Assembly (NCBI GenBank): GCA_900074885.1 | Contig: FJUW01000010.1 | Location: forward strand, 857,850 to 921,849 | Source: Rhynchosporium graminicola | Lineage: Eukaryota; Ascomycota; Leotiomycetes; Helotiales; Ploettnerulaceae | Reading direction: 5' to 3' | Length of the DNA: 64,000 nucleotides | Shown here: piece after piece, positions 23,901-33,963 of the stretch | How positions within the stretch are numbered: position 1 is the stretch's first letter | How the letters are laid out: every line of letters starts with the position of its first letter | Translations under genes and position numbers: made by a program | The notes under the pieces: generated by a model | What the model was told of the DNA's origin: nothing | Seen by the model: only the letters and a program-made list of their open reading frames with translations | Databases searched by the model: none

Positions 23901-25888
23901 GGTAGTAGGTATTTTATAAGTCTAGTTTAGTAAATACTCTAGTATCCCGGAGCTTATCTAGTGTTTCGCTAATTAATAGTAGAGAGTACTGATCCTTAAT
24001 TGTAATTTTATTTAGAGCTTGATAATCGATATATAATCGAAAGCTACTATCTTTCTTAAGTATAAAAAGAATAAGTATACCTGCAGGACTCTTACTCTTT
24101 CTTATTTAACCTTTCGCCTCTAATAAGTCGAGGTATTCCCGGAGAACCTCTAGTTCCTTCTCGGAGAGGTTATAGATTAGAGAATAAGGTATCTTTAATC
24201 CTAGTTCTAACTCGATAGCGTGTTAATAGCCCTCTAATAGGGGTAGCTTACTTCTTTTCTCCTTAGAGAATATATCCTTAAAGTCACTATATACGGAGGG
24301 AATAGTAAGCGTATCGCTAGTATCTGTCTAGCGTATCGTACGCAAGTTGGGTATTATAGCGTATATAAGAGATTTCTATTTATTAATAAGAGTCGTAAAA
24401 GCTCGAGGTGCTATAATATTAAGGTTATCGGAGTCTTTTAAATTATAAAGGAACCTCTATTACTTATTCTTAAAGCTTATCTAAGGATCTATATTCTCTA
24501 ACTATAGCTACCCTAATATCAGGTCTATACTTAGTATATCGATAACTCTTAGCCGAAGAGCATCGACTCTAGTCTATCTAATCGAATTAGCTATCTCTAC
24601 CTAAGCGACTATAGTACCGAAGATAACGCTTTTATTCTGTAAAAGTATCTAGAAAGTCCTTAGTCTTTCGCTAGTAAGTTCAAGCTTATATTCTTTAGTG
24701 ACTAATCTTAATATAAAGTTATTTTCTGCTCTACTATTAATAAGGGCAGTTATCGATTTCTACTTACCCTAGGATAGAATCTTTATTTAGATTTCTATCT
24801 TATTATCTAGTAAACCCGGTCCGGACGTAGAAGATACTACGAGTTATAGCTTTCCTTAGCGTTTATCTTTAGTATCACTGGTATTTAATTTTAGATAGTT
24901 CAGAGAGATATATTTATATTCGTTATAAGAGTAGTACTAAACCTTAGAGATATCTTATCTTATTAGCTGATCCTTAATAGGGATACTATTTAGATCTTTC
25001 CTCTCTTCTTATCTTTATTAGCTCTTATCTTATCGATCGTCGGTTCTTCGCTAGTACTTATATAAGTCGTCTTTCTTCGCGTTTAACTCCTTATATTTCT
25101 GCTCTTTAAGTTCCCTCTGTCTTTTATTACTATTAGTACCTCTAGATAGAGTATAAGTCTCTTAAAGAGTAATAATAGAAATAACTTAGTATTAGGTCTA
25201 AAGTCTATTAGCTTAGCTATTCTCGACGATTTTCTAGCGAATCTCCGGGCGGATCTTATTAAATAAGATATCTTATAATTAGCGCTTAGTAAAGGGTTCG
25301 AGTTATTCCTCTTTTTCTTTAAGGTAATTTATAAACTCCTTAATTAGTTAACCTAGCTTTTAGCGAGCGTTCTCGTGAGCTTATAAGTTAGCTACCCTTC
25401 GTGAGATAAGGAATAGCTAGAGATTCGCTAGGAACTCTTTATAACTTTCCTAAGTTATCTTATAAAGAGTATCTAGAGTATACTTCCTGAACTTTTCCTA
25501 GGTATTCGCCGGTTCCTTATAGAGTAGTATTACTACTTATTTAATCTTAACGAGATTAGTTAAGTACCCTTTAGTATTATAGTTAAAGACTTAGTTATAA
25601 GCCTGTAAGTACTTAGTAAGCTCTCTTTAGCTCCTGCTCTCGTATTCCGGTAGAATTATATGTTTACTTTTATCTCGGCGAGGAATTAGCGATTCTTTAG
25701 AAGCTACTGATCGACTAGTATCTCTTTTTATACTTAGGGTAAGGTCTTCAGATATATGAGCTTAGTAGAGTCGTGCTCTTGTAATAGCTTCCGGAAGGTA
25801 TTAAGTAAGGTCTTCGCTGAATATTTATCGGTACTTAACTATAAGGTTATCTAAGACGTTATTCCGTTTCTTTAGCGATCGGAGTTTC
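20980..25888 (-). pseudogene. GypC gag-pol with chromodomain (RIP-inactivated)
   Basis: Minus-strand reading from the CopG junction leftward. Gag has a CX2CX4HX4C knuckle (Cys/His to Tyr) at about 24,898-24,941. Protease reads ALINSRAENNF at about 24,720-24,760, from A-L-I-D-S-G. RT shows FTKLDL near 23,930 and YLNNILIYS (from YLDDILIYS) at 23,709-23,750. Integrase has ITIDFITDL and VIITNRGS (Asp to Asn) between about 21,700 and 22,120. A C-terminal chromodomain with FLVRWKGF-like core lies near 21,130. Gag starts upstream of CopG, at 33,613-33,776. Confidence 0.85.
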
Positions 25889-26093
25889 TGTTGGTCCATA
25901 TGTTGGTCCATAGTCACGTGTTAGTCGAGTATCTGCACCGGGGTTTAGCCGGCCAGATATATCTCCCTTACGGAGTCTCGACTACCTAGGAAGGACAGCC
26001 ACGATACAACAGATAATACTACTACTATTATCACTGTACTTTGGCTCACGCAGACTACTTGATTGTACGTACTACGACAGAGTGATACCAACA
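25889..26093 (+). repeat. CopG 5' LTR
   Basis: 205 bp, TGTTGGT...ACCAACA, 7-bp inverted ends. The first 12 bp (TGTTGGTCCATA) are repeated at once (25,901-25,912). No difference from the other two CopG LTRs was seen by eye. Confidence 0.95.
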
Positions 26094-26586
26094 TTGATCA
26101 ATGGACGCATAGATCATTTCACTCTTTGAAAGCAGTCAAATTCTTAGATTCTAAGAATTCCGACTACTGAAAAGAGCGCGCTGGTAAATCTTGAAGAGTA
26201 GAGATATCTACTACGGCAACAGCTCAAGTACTAGAAAAGACACGGTCTTTTCTATGCTATTTGACTTGAATTGCTAAGATAATTTGCCTGGATTCTACCT
26301 GCGACACGGTCAAAGGATTCGAATTCTAGCATATTATACCACCATTACCTTCTACGTACCTACCTTCTACACTTCTACATACCTACCTTCTACGTACTTC
26401 GATTACCACCGCAACCCGACTTCAAAGAACGCGCTTTTGAGTTGCGCCGAAAACTCGAAGTCAAAACTTGAACGCGCCACGCTAGCGCTTCCTACTACCA
26501 CACAACACTTAAGAATAACTCCACAACTACTATTCCAAACAACCTCGGAATAGCACCAAAACACTCATACAAATCAGACCTTCAAT
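26094..26586 (+). other. CopG 5' leader
   Basis: 493 bp between the LTR and the Gag-Pol ATG. It contains a pyrimidine-rich patch with repeated CTACCTTCTAC units (about 26,340-26,400). No clear tRNA-complementary PBS was recognised after the LTR (TTGATCAATGG...). An 89-codon frame at 26,284-26,553 has the low-complexity content of this leader and is not called. Confidence 0.6.
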
Positions 26587-29500
26587 ATGGTAAGAGATAA
26601 TAATACCCCCGAGGTTAGTGCTTTCGACACACCTGCGAACTCCGGCAAGGACCCACCAGACCCGGAGACTATACGGAAACAGGGAGAAGGTCTTATCAGA
26701 CAAATCAAGAGCTCCGACTACGTGGACAGACCCTTACACTCCTTATTTAAGGAGATATACGAAGGTTGGACAGTAGACTCTTTCAAATCTGTTAAGAAAT
26801 CGTCAAATGATGACCTCATATTCACCCTACGTACTAAAGGTGTATTTATCGAAGAAGGCGACGAACCTGCGCAGGAGCTATACAAGCTTCTATATACTCC
26901 ATGGGATACTATACGTAGTAGTTGGACCTTGAAGGAACTAGAGAGCATGGCAGGAGAGAAGATACTCTCTGCACGGCTACAGTATATGGTATTAAACCCA
27001 CCAGTACTAGAGAAGCAGATATCTGCGCAGCAACAGCGAGATGAGAGAGAGAAGGAGATGATAAACGATATAGCTGCTCAACAAGACGAGTTAGAGTATG
27101 AGAGATCAAAGAAGGAGTTCCACAGACTGCGACAAAGACGCCGTACTACACTCGGCTTACCTCCTGTCAGCGAATTCGACTTTGATGAAGAACACTACGA
27201 ACCTCCACAACAAGACCGAGATTCTACCGAAGAAGTACAGCAATATAAAGAGACCTCCTCTGACCAGAATAGAGAAGAGCAGCGACACCATAGAAAGCGT
27301 ACACCGAAGAATGCGGGGAGTGGAGGAGGAGGAGCTAGAGGAGGAGGAAGCTACCAAGGAGGAGAAGGCTCCCAAGGAGGAGGAGGAGGAGGAGGAGGAG
27401 ATGGCTACCAAGGAGCTAGAGGAGGAGAGGGAGAGTACCATGATACAGTACGGAAGGAGAAGGAGAAGTCGTATGGAAAGGAGATCGCCAGCTTCTCCCG
27501 TATGTTTCCAGAAGAGATGAAATTCAAGGGAGACGGAGACAGCTTCAGCAGTAAGGTCAGAATATTCTACGACGCCTGCTTAAGAGCCGAGATTCCACCG
27601 GAGGAGTATAGCAAGGCGTTTCCATTAATGCTGAAAGGCGCTGCTCTCCAACACTACTATTACGGTCTGAATAGTATCCCTGGAACCTCTCTGATTATCA
27701 AATTCGATACTATACTGAAGAATATGATGGATCAGTTTGAGAGCGAGGAGTTTAGCAGATCTTCCCTGACTACATGGAATCTTCTTACTCTTGAATCGAT
27801 CAAGGAAAAGAACCCTGGAAAGACGACTTCAGAGTGCTTTGATATACTCTCTACGCAGATTAGAGAGCTACGTCATAGCATACCCTTTGAATTACGCCAT
27901 GAGAAGTTCGTCATAAACAAGGTTATTACTGCCTGCCAAAGCTCGGAAGCCTGCCAAATTGCTCTGGCTCAACCTACAACTTCTACTGAAAAGACGATTA
28001 CTTCTATCAGAACCTCTATCGTCAACTACGAACACGCACACCCTGCAACTAGTACTACCTTCTATACTAATCGAAAATTCCGAAGCGATTCCGATAAAGG
28101 ACAAGCATACGGAGAGAAGGGAGACAGTAAAGGGCGATTCAGAATACAAGGAGAGAAGAAGATGAATACGCTGGATAAGGAAGGCAACGCCAAGAAGTGC
28201 TGGGTATGCAATGCTACGGATCACATGTCCTTCGACCATACAGTGGAAGAAAGAGAGAAGGCTAAGGAGAAGTTCAAGGCGAAGAACTCTTCTAAGTTCA
28301 AAGGCAACTTTGGAAGAGTCTTTGAGAAAGCATACAGACAATACGTCGCAGAGTACGAAGGTACAGAAGACGAGTATATAGCTACTGCCTTTACCTCATG
28401 CGAAGCCGGGAGCGATACAGACTACGATTCCGACGCTCAGCCGGAAGCTCTATTCATGACTTCCATGGGACCTGTCTCAGTGGCAGCCGCACAGCTAATG
28501 ACAGAAACCCTGGCAAATACGGCTTTTAAACACCTCTTAGACACTGCCGAAGAAGCCACGGAAGAGAACCTGACCGCAGAGACGATGATAAGCAGCCCCC
28601 GATATAATTCGTCAGTTTTTCATGGAATTATGATCGATACTGGAGCAGCAAAGGTATCTACAGTAGGCAAAGGTCAATACGAAGCCTATAAGGCTCTATA
28701 TAAGGCTGAACTCTTGCCTTCCCGTGGAATAAACGTCAAATTCGGTATTGGCAAAGCTACTTCTATTGGCATGGTAATTGTACCTTCTCCAATTGGAAAG
28801 ATCCAATTTGAGGTTATGGCTACAGATACCCCGTTTCTACTCTGTTTAGACGATATGGATAAGCTCAGAGTTATATTAGATAATCTTCGCAACGTACTCG
28901 TCACGCCACAGGGAGATATACCAGTTGTACGGAGATTCGGCCACCTCTTCTTACTCTGGAAGGAGTCACTTGAGACGTATATTACGGAGTGCTTCCAGTC
29001 GAATACGAGAGTACTTACGGAGACGGATTTACGTCGACTTCACCACCGATTCGGACACCCCTCAGTAAGAAAGCTGGAAGATTTACTGCAACAAGCCGGT
29101 CACGAGCACAACTCAGGGGTACTAAAGGAGCTTACTAAGCTCTGTAAGCACTGCCAGCTACACGGAAGATCGCCAGGCAGATTCAAGTTCAAGCTCCACG
29201 ATACTGATAATATACACTTCAATTACGAAGTAGTGATCGATATCATGCAACTAGACGGTCGGCAAGTCTTACATATAGTCGACCAAGGTACTACCTTTCA
29301 GAACGGAGGTTTTCTCACCAATATATCTGCAGAACACGTGTGGAACCGATTTAAGCAGGTATGGATAGATACCTACCTTGGACCACCGGATTTTATCGTT
29401 ACAGACGCAGGTACGCAATTTAAATCAAAAGAATTCGTACAGAGTGCCAAGACAGAGGGTTCTACAGTCAAAGTTGTACCTGTGGAGGCTCACCACTCTA

Positions 29501-31788
29501 TTGGCAAGGTAGAGAGATACCACGGCCCTCTGAAGAGAGCTTATACGATAATTCGTAAGGAATTACCGCACCTCAGTCAAGATATGGCACTACAGATGGC
29601 ATTCCACGCAATCAACTGTATTTCTGGACCTAGTGGAATTGTACCTGTTTTGCTAGTATTTGGAGCATATCCCAGAATGGTAGAGATGGACGCACCTTCG
29701 CCATCAGTCTCCCAACGAGCTGCTGCACTTCATAAGGCTATAGAAGAGATTCGCAAACTACGGAGTCGTCGGCAAGTCAATGATGCCCTGAATACTCGAA
29801 ATGGACCTAGTTCTACAGTAGTGAGAGACCTTCCATTGAACTCTCTAGTACTAGTTTGGAGAGAGAAAGGCTTCTGGGATGGACCTTGGCCACTTATTTC
29901 TACAGACGGAGAGAACTGCGTAGTAGAAATCGACAGCGGACCAACAACCTTTCGCTCTACGTCGATTAAACCATGGTACGAAGAAGATATCGATTCTGAC
30001 GAACCAGAGAGTATTATACCTGAAATTATACTCTCACCACCCCCTGTCTTACTCCCAGGAGTACCGTCACTTAGTACTACTAAGTCAAATCGACCTATAC
30101 TAGTACCAAAGAAGCAACCTCATCGAGATCGACGAAAGCCAATTCGATTCAGAGACGATAACGTTGAAGTTTACTTGAATTATACGGATGAATTATTCAT
30201 TGGTTTCCCAGTAGTAGAACCTCAATACGCTGCGTCAAGACGTAAGGAGATTGACGGTTTAATCGCTGCAGGGATCTTTGAATTAGTCCATAAAGATGAA
30301 TTGCCAGCCGGAGCTAGGGTCTTTAACGCTAAATTCATCGACCAGACAAAATTTGAGGGTACACAGAAGGCCTACGAGAAGTCTAGACTAGTTGTACAGG
30401 CGTATAACGACTCTGGAAAGAACCAAGTACTCACTACATCACCAACTATTCAACGAGTCAGCCAACGACTACTGCTAGTATACGCAGTTATGCACCCTGA
30501 GTTTAAGGTATACAGCCGTGATATTACACAAGCTTATACTCAGTCTACGTCACACCTAATACGTGACTTCTTCGTGCGCCCTCCAAAGGAGATTCTGGCT
30601 TGGCTACATTGGTTTTTGCGGTGCGTTGGGCCTATGTACGGTGTACCAGAATCAGCGAACCATTGGTTCGGTACATACCATGGACATAAGGTCAAGAAGC
30701 TCCATATGGTACCATCGACGTTCGACACGTGTCTACTGTCTGTTTCAGGTGAAGCTGGTACAGGAGCTCTTGGTCTTCAGATTGACGACACCTTCTTCGT
30801 CGGTAATAAGACCTTTATAGACGCAGAAGAGAGAGAGCTACAGAAAGCCGGATTCAAGTCGAACGAGAGAGAACAGTTGACTACTTTACACCCAATTGAC
30901 TTCAATGGAGGTCATATTACCTTGGAAACTGACGGCTCTATTCGACTGTCTCAACAATCGTACGATAAGACGTTGAGAATAATTGAGAAGGAACCAGTTA
31001 ATCTCACTAACTCCCGTGGAGGTATACGACAAGGTCTCACCCAAATCGAGCAATTTGCCGCCCAGAGAGCTAGAGGTTCATACCTAGCAACTGTTTCTCA
31101 GCCGGAAGCTTCGTTTGACGTCTCTTTTGCCGCTCAAACTATGAATCCGACAGAGAAAGACTTTGAGCTCTTGAACAAGAGAATCTTATGGCAAAAGCTC
31201 AACTGTAGTAAAGGTCTCCGATACGTCAAATTGGATAAGAAGTCTCTTAAACTCGTCGTATTTACCGACGGTTCATTTGCTAATTTGAAAGACTTCCACT
31301 CTCAAATTGGCTACGTCTGCGTACTTACAGATAAGTACAATAAGGCAAACGTTATTCACTGGTCTTCGGTCTGCTGTAAGAGAGTTACCAGATCTGTACT
31401 AGCCTCTGAACTATACGCTATGTCAGAAGGTTTTGATATGGCCGGGGCTATTAAGACTACTATTGAGCAGATCATGGAGATCACGGTACTACCTTTGATT
31501 ATGGTTACCGATTCTAAATCTTTATACGACTGCGTAGTACGACTTAATACTACAAGAGAGAAGAGATTGATGATCGACCTTATGTGTCTACGTCAGGCGT
31601 ACGAAAGAAAGGAGATATCGGAGGTGATTTGGGTGGCAGGGCCAGATAACCCTGCGGATGCGATGACTAAGACAAATTGCAACGGAGCTTTGAAGGAGCT
31701 ATTGCACACGAATCAATTGGTTATTAAGCCCATGGAATGGGTAGATAGAGGGAATTTGGATGACTTGAAGCCGGAAGAGAGCCTGTGA
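26587..31788 (+). CDS. CopG Gag-Pol polyprotein, Ty1/copia type, intact
   Basis: 1,733 residues, one uninterrupted frame. Gag: residues 1 to about 640, with a Gly-rich stretch at about 244-284 and a zinc knuckle C538-X2-C541-X4-H546-X4-H551 (last ligand His, not Cys). Protease: I-D684-T-G. Integrase: zinc-binding H820-X3-H824 and C853-X2-C856, catalytic D885, D940, E976 (exact D-35-E). RT: D1312 in DITQAY, and catalytic pair D1400-D1401 in LQIDDTFF, in place of the common YVDD. RNase H: D1561, E1608, D1642, D1691. Integrase before RT is the Ty1/copia order. All catalytic residues are present, so the product may be functional. Copies and integrates the element's own RNA; cytoplasmic particle then nucleus is the family norm. 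Confidence 0.96.
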   Translation: MVRDNNTPEVSAFDTPANSGKDPPDPETIRKQGEGLIRQIKSSDYVDRPLHSLFKEIYEGWTVDSFKSVKKSSNDDLIFTLRTKGVFIEEGDEPAQELYKLLYTPWDTIRSSWTLKELESMAGEKILSARLQYMVLNPPVLEKQISAQQQRDEREKEMINDIAAQQDELEYERSKKEFHRLRQRRRTTLGLPPVSEFDFDEEHYEPPQQDRDSTEEVQQYKETSSDQNREEQRHHRKRTPKNAGSGGGGARGGGSYQGGEGSQGGGGGGGGDGYQGARGGEGEYHDTVRKEKEKSYGKEIASFSRMFPEEMKFKGDGDSFSSKVRIFYDACLRAEIPPEEYSKAFPLMLKGAALQHYYYGLNSIPGTSLIIKFDTILKNMMDQFESEEFSRSSLTTWNLLTLESIKEKNPGKTTSECFDILSTQIRELRHSIPFELRHEKFVINKVITACQSSEACQIALAQPTTSTEKTITSIRTSIVNYEHAHPATSTTFYTNRKFRSDSDKGQAYGEKGDSKGRFRIQGEKKMNTLDKEGNAKKCWVCNATDHMSFDHTVEEREKAKEKFKAKNSSKFKGNFGRVFEKAYRQYVAEYEGTEDEYIATAFTSCEAGSDTDYDSDAQPEALFMTSMGPVSVAAAQLMTETLANTAFKHLLDTAEEATEENLTAETMISSPRYNSSVFHGIMIDTGAAKVSTVGKGQYEAYKALYKAELLPSRGINVKFGIGKATSIGMVIVPSPIGKIQFEVMATDTPFLLCLDDMDKLRVILDNLRNVLVTPQGDIPVVRRFGHLFLLWKESLETYITECFQSNTRVLTETDLRRLHHRFGHPSVRKLEDLLQQAGHEHNSGVLKELTKLCKHCQLHGRSPGRFKFKLHDTDNIHFNYEVVIDIMQLDGRQVLHIVDQGTTFQNGGFLTNISAEHVWNRFKQVWIDTYLGPPDFIVTDAGTQFKSKEFVQSAKTEGSTVKVVPVEAHHSIGKVERYHGPLKRAYTIIRKELPHLSQDMALQMAFHAINCISGPSGIVPVLLVFGAYPRMVEMDAPSPSVSQRAAALHKAIEEIRKLRSRRQVNDALNTRNGPSSTVVRDLPLNSLVLVWREKGFWDGPWPLISTDGENCVVEIDSGPTTFRSTSIKPWYEEDIDSDEPESIIPEIILSPPPVLLPGVPSLSTTKSNRPILVPKKQPHRDRRKPIRFRDDNVEVYLNYTDELFIGFPVVEPQYAASRRKEIDGLIAAGIFELVHKDELPAGARVFNAKFIDQTKFEGTQKAYEKSRLVVQAYNDSGKNQVLTTSPTIQRVSQRLLLVYAVMHPEFKVYSRDITQAYTQSTSHLIRDFFVRPPKEILAWLHWFLRCVGPMYGVPESANHWFGTYHGHKVKKLHMVPSTFDTCLLSVSGEAGTGALGLQIDDTFFVGNKTFIDAEERELQKAGFKSNEREQLTTLHPIDFNGGHITLETDGSIRLSQQSYDKTLRIIEKEPVNLTNSRGGIRQGLTQIEQFAAQRARGSYLATVSQPEASFDVSFAAQTMNPTEKDFELLNKRILWQKLNCSKGLRYVKLDKKSLKLVVFTDGSFANLKDFHSQIGYVCVLTDKYNKANVIHWSSVCCKRVTRSVLASELYAMSEGFDMAGAIKTTIEQIMEITVLPLIMVTDSKSLYDCVVRLNTTREKRLMIDLMCLRQAYERKEISEVIWVAGPDNPADAMTKTNCNGALKELLHTNQLVIKPMEWVDRGNLDDLKPEESL

Positions 31789-31956
31789 GGCGTTTGGTTC
31801 AGTCATCTAATCTTTGGACCTGATCACGTGGAAACCTGTATACTACATAATACTTCTGCACGAGTAGTACTACGGTACTACTCTTGCTAGAAGGCAAAAA
31901 GCGTTGCTTTCATACGGAGAAGTAGATAGTTTGGAGCTACTTTAAAGTACTCCCAG
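31789..31956 (+). other. CopG 3' untranslated segment
   Basis: 168 bp between the stop codon and the 3' LTR. It has an imperfect inverted repeat around AGTAGTACTACGGTACTACT (about 31,864-31,884). There is no clean polypurine tract beside the LTR; the nearest purine-rich run is GGAGAAGTAGATAG, some 20 bp upstream. Confidence 0.5.
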
Positions 31957-32161
31957 TGTTGGTCCATATGTTGGTCCATAGTCACGTGTTAGTCGAGTAT
32001 CTGCACCGGGGTTTAGCCGGCCAGATATATCTCCCTTACGGAGTCTCGACTACCTAGGAAGGACAGCCACGATACAACAGATAATACTACTACTATTATC
32101 ACTGTACTTTGGCTCACGCAGACTACTTGATTGTACGTACTACGACAGAGTGATACCAACA
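31957..32161 (+). repeat. CopG 3' LTR
   Basis: 205 bp, matching the 5' LTR. It is followed by only GT, the first two bases of the TSD GTTTC, before the run of N. Confidence 0.95.
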
Positions 32162-32163
32162 GT

Positions 32164-32359
32164 NNNNNNNNNNNNNNNNNNNNNNNNNNNNNNNNNNNNN
32201 NNNNNNNNNNNNNNNNNNNNNNNNNNNNNNNNNNNNNNNNNNNNNNNNNNNNNNNNNNNNNNNNNNNNNNNNNNNNNNNNNNNNNNNNNNNNNNNNNNNN
32301 NNNNNNNNNNNNNNNNNNNNNNNNNNNNNNNNNNNNNNNNNNNNNNNNNNNNNNNNNNN
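32164..32359. other. Assembly gap (196 N)
   Basis: A run of unknown bases between two contig ends. The left contig stops 2 bp beyond the CopG 3' LTR, in the TSD. The right contig starts inside CopG pol and repeats 1,255 bp. The true gap is probably negative, an unmerged overlap. Confidence 0.95.
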
Positions 32360-33239
32360 AGGTCATATTACCTTGGAAACTGACGGCTCTATTCGACTGT
32401 CTCAACAATCGTACGATAAGACGTTGAGAATAATTGAGAAGGAACCAGTTAATCTCACTAACTCCCGTGGAGGTATACGACAAGGTCTCACCCAAATCGA
32501 GCAATTTGCCGCCCAGAGAGCTAGAGGTTCATACCTAGCAACTGTTTCTCAGCCGGAAGCTTCGTTTGACGTCTCTTTTGCCGCTCAAACTATGAATCCG
32601 ACAGAGAAAGACTTTGAGCTCTTGAACAAGAGAATCTTATGGCAAAAGCTCAACTGTAGTAAAGGTCTCCGATACGTCAAATTGGATAAGAAGTCTCTTA
32701 AACTCGTCGTATTTACCGACGGTTCATTTGCTAATTTGAAAGACTTCCACTCTCAAATTGGCTACGTCTGCGTACTTACAGATAAGTACAATAAGGCAAA
32801 CGTTATTCACTGGTCTTCGGTCTGCTGTAAGAGAGTTACCAGATCTGTACTAGCCTCTGAACTATACGCTATGTCAGAAGGTTTTGATATGGCCGGGGCT
32901 ATTAAGACTACTATTGAGCAGATCATGGAGATCACGGTACTACCTTTGATTATGGTTACCGATTCTAAATCTTTATACGACTGCGTAGTACGACTTAATA
33001 CTACAAGAGAGAAGAGATTGATGATCGACCTTATGTGTCTACGTCAGGCGTACGAAAGAAAGGAGATATCGGAGGTGATTTGGGTGGCAGGGCCAGATAA
33101 CCCTGCGGATGCGATGACTAAGACAAATTGCAACGGAGCTTTGAAGGAGCTATTGCACACGAATCAATTGGTTATTAAGCCCATGGAATGGGTAGATAGA
33201 GGGAATTTGGATGACTTGAAGCCGGAAGAGAGCCTGTGA
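32360..33239 (+). pseudogene. Repeated 3' end of CopG pol (probable assembly duplicate)
   Basis: Encodes the last 290 or so residues of CopG (late RT and RNase H), matching the full copy as far as I can read, at a constant offset of 1,451 bp. It has no start codon of its own. A real partial tandem copy is possible but less likely, because the left contig's LTR is followed by TSD sequence and not by the CopG leader. Confidence 0.8.
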
Positions 33240-33407
33240 GGCGTTTGGTTCAGTCATCTAATCTTTGGACCTGATCACGTGGAAACCTGTATACTACATA
33301 ATACTTCTGCACGAGTAGTACTACGGTACTACTCTTGCTAGAAGGCAAAAAGCGTTGCTTTCATACGGAGAAGTAGATAGTTTGGAGCTACTTTAAAGTA
33401 CTCCCAG

Positions 33408-33612
33408 TGTTGGTCCATATGTTGGTCCATAGTCACGTGTTAGTCGAGTATCTGCACCGGGGTTTAGCCGGCCAGATATATCTCCCTTACGGAGTCTCGA
33501 CTACCTAGGAAGGACAGCCACGATACAACAGATAATACTACTACTATTATCACTGTACTTTGGCTCACGCAGACTACTTGATTGTACGTACTACGACAGA
33601 GTGATACCAACA
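33408..33612 (+). repeat. Third CopG LTR copy, adjoining the true right flank
   Basis: 205 bp, same as the other two; followed by GTTTC (33,613-33,617), the TSD matching the left flank of CopG. Likely the same physical LTR as 31,957-32,161. Confidence 0.9.
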
Positions 33613-33776
33613 GTTTCTCTTATAGAACTAAAAGGTTATCTATTAGTATATCGCCAGGTATTATCTAGGCTCTAATAAAGTCGTCTTAGAGTATAGGTCG
33701 GGTTAACGTAGTAGAGGATTCTCCGCTTTAAGCTATTATGACTATTTAAGCTAACGTTAAGTAAAAGCAATTAGAA

Positions 33777-33958
33777 TATAATAATCACTTAGTACGCTAA
33801 GGTAAATAAGTATAATAGAATAGTAGAATAGTCGCTGGAGGTTCGCTAGTAATAATCTGGTTAATATAGAAACTAATTACTAAGGAGAGAAGGTTCTTCC
33901 TTCCTTTCTAATTCTGAAATACAGGAGTGGGAGGCACTAGGCGCATAGACCCATTACA
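33777..33958 (-). repeat. GypC 5' LTR
   Basis: 182 bp. The outer end keeps CCCATTACA; the inner end is RIP-changed (TATAATAATCACTTAG). Just inside it, the minus strand reads TTCTAATT, complementary to AATTAGAA inside the LTR, a weaker self-priming candidate of 8 nt. Confidence 0.92.
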
Positions 33959-33963
33959 GTATA

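Larger units (their letters stand above)
25889..33612 (+). mobile_element. CopG: intact Ty1/copia retrotransposon with an apparent assembly duplication of its 3' end
   Basis: 5' LTR 25,889-26,093, 3' LTR 31,957-32,161, and a further LTR at 33,408-33,612. TSD GTTTC precedes the first LTR (25,884-25,888) and follows the last (33,613-33,617). The genuine element is probably 25,889-32,161 (6,273 bp): the 1,255 bp at 30,909-32,163 recurs at 32,360-33,614 beside 196 N. LTRs appear identical and the internal CA/TG content is normal, so insertion is recent and after, or outside, RIP. It lies in the gag region of GypC. Confidence 0.93.
19388..33958 (-). mobile_element. GypC: Ty3/gypsy chromovirus inserted in the A1 LTR and carrying CopG
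   Basis: 182-bp LTRs (19,388-19,569; 33,777-33,958), TSD GTATA (19,383-19,387; 33,959-33,963). The minus orientation follows from the purine tract (minus AAGAGGAGAGATA) beside the left LTR and from the pol frames. Own length without CopG is about 6.8 kb. Order on the minus strand: gag, knuckle (about 24,898-24,941), protease (about 24,720-24,760), RT, RNase H, integrase, chromodomain (about 21,060-21,200). A plus-strand reading frame occupies the space between pol and the 3' LTR. Confidence 0.92.

Noticed and set aside
26284..26553. 89-codon frame before CopG Gag-Pol
   Set aside because: Lies in the untranslated leader and is made of the repeated CTACCTTC units; no known copia protein is encoded there.
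27157..27441. 94-codon minus-strand Ser-rich frame
   Set aside because: Mirror of the Gly-rich GGA repeats in CopG Gag.
30909..33612. Tandem CopG array sharing an LTR
   Set aside because: The middle LTR is followed by the start of the TSD rather than CopG leader, and the gap is far smaller than the missing interior; an unmerged contig overlap explains it better.
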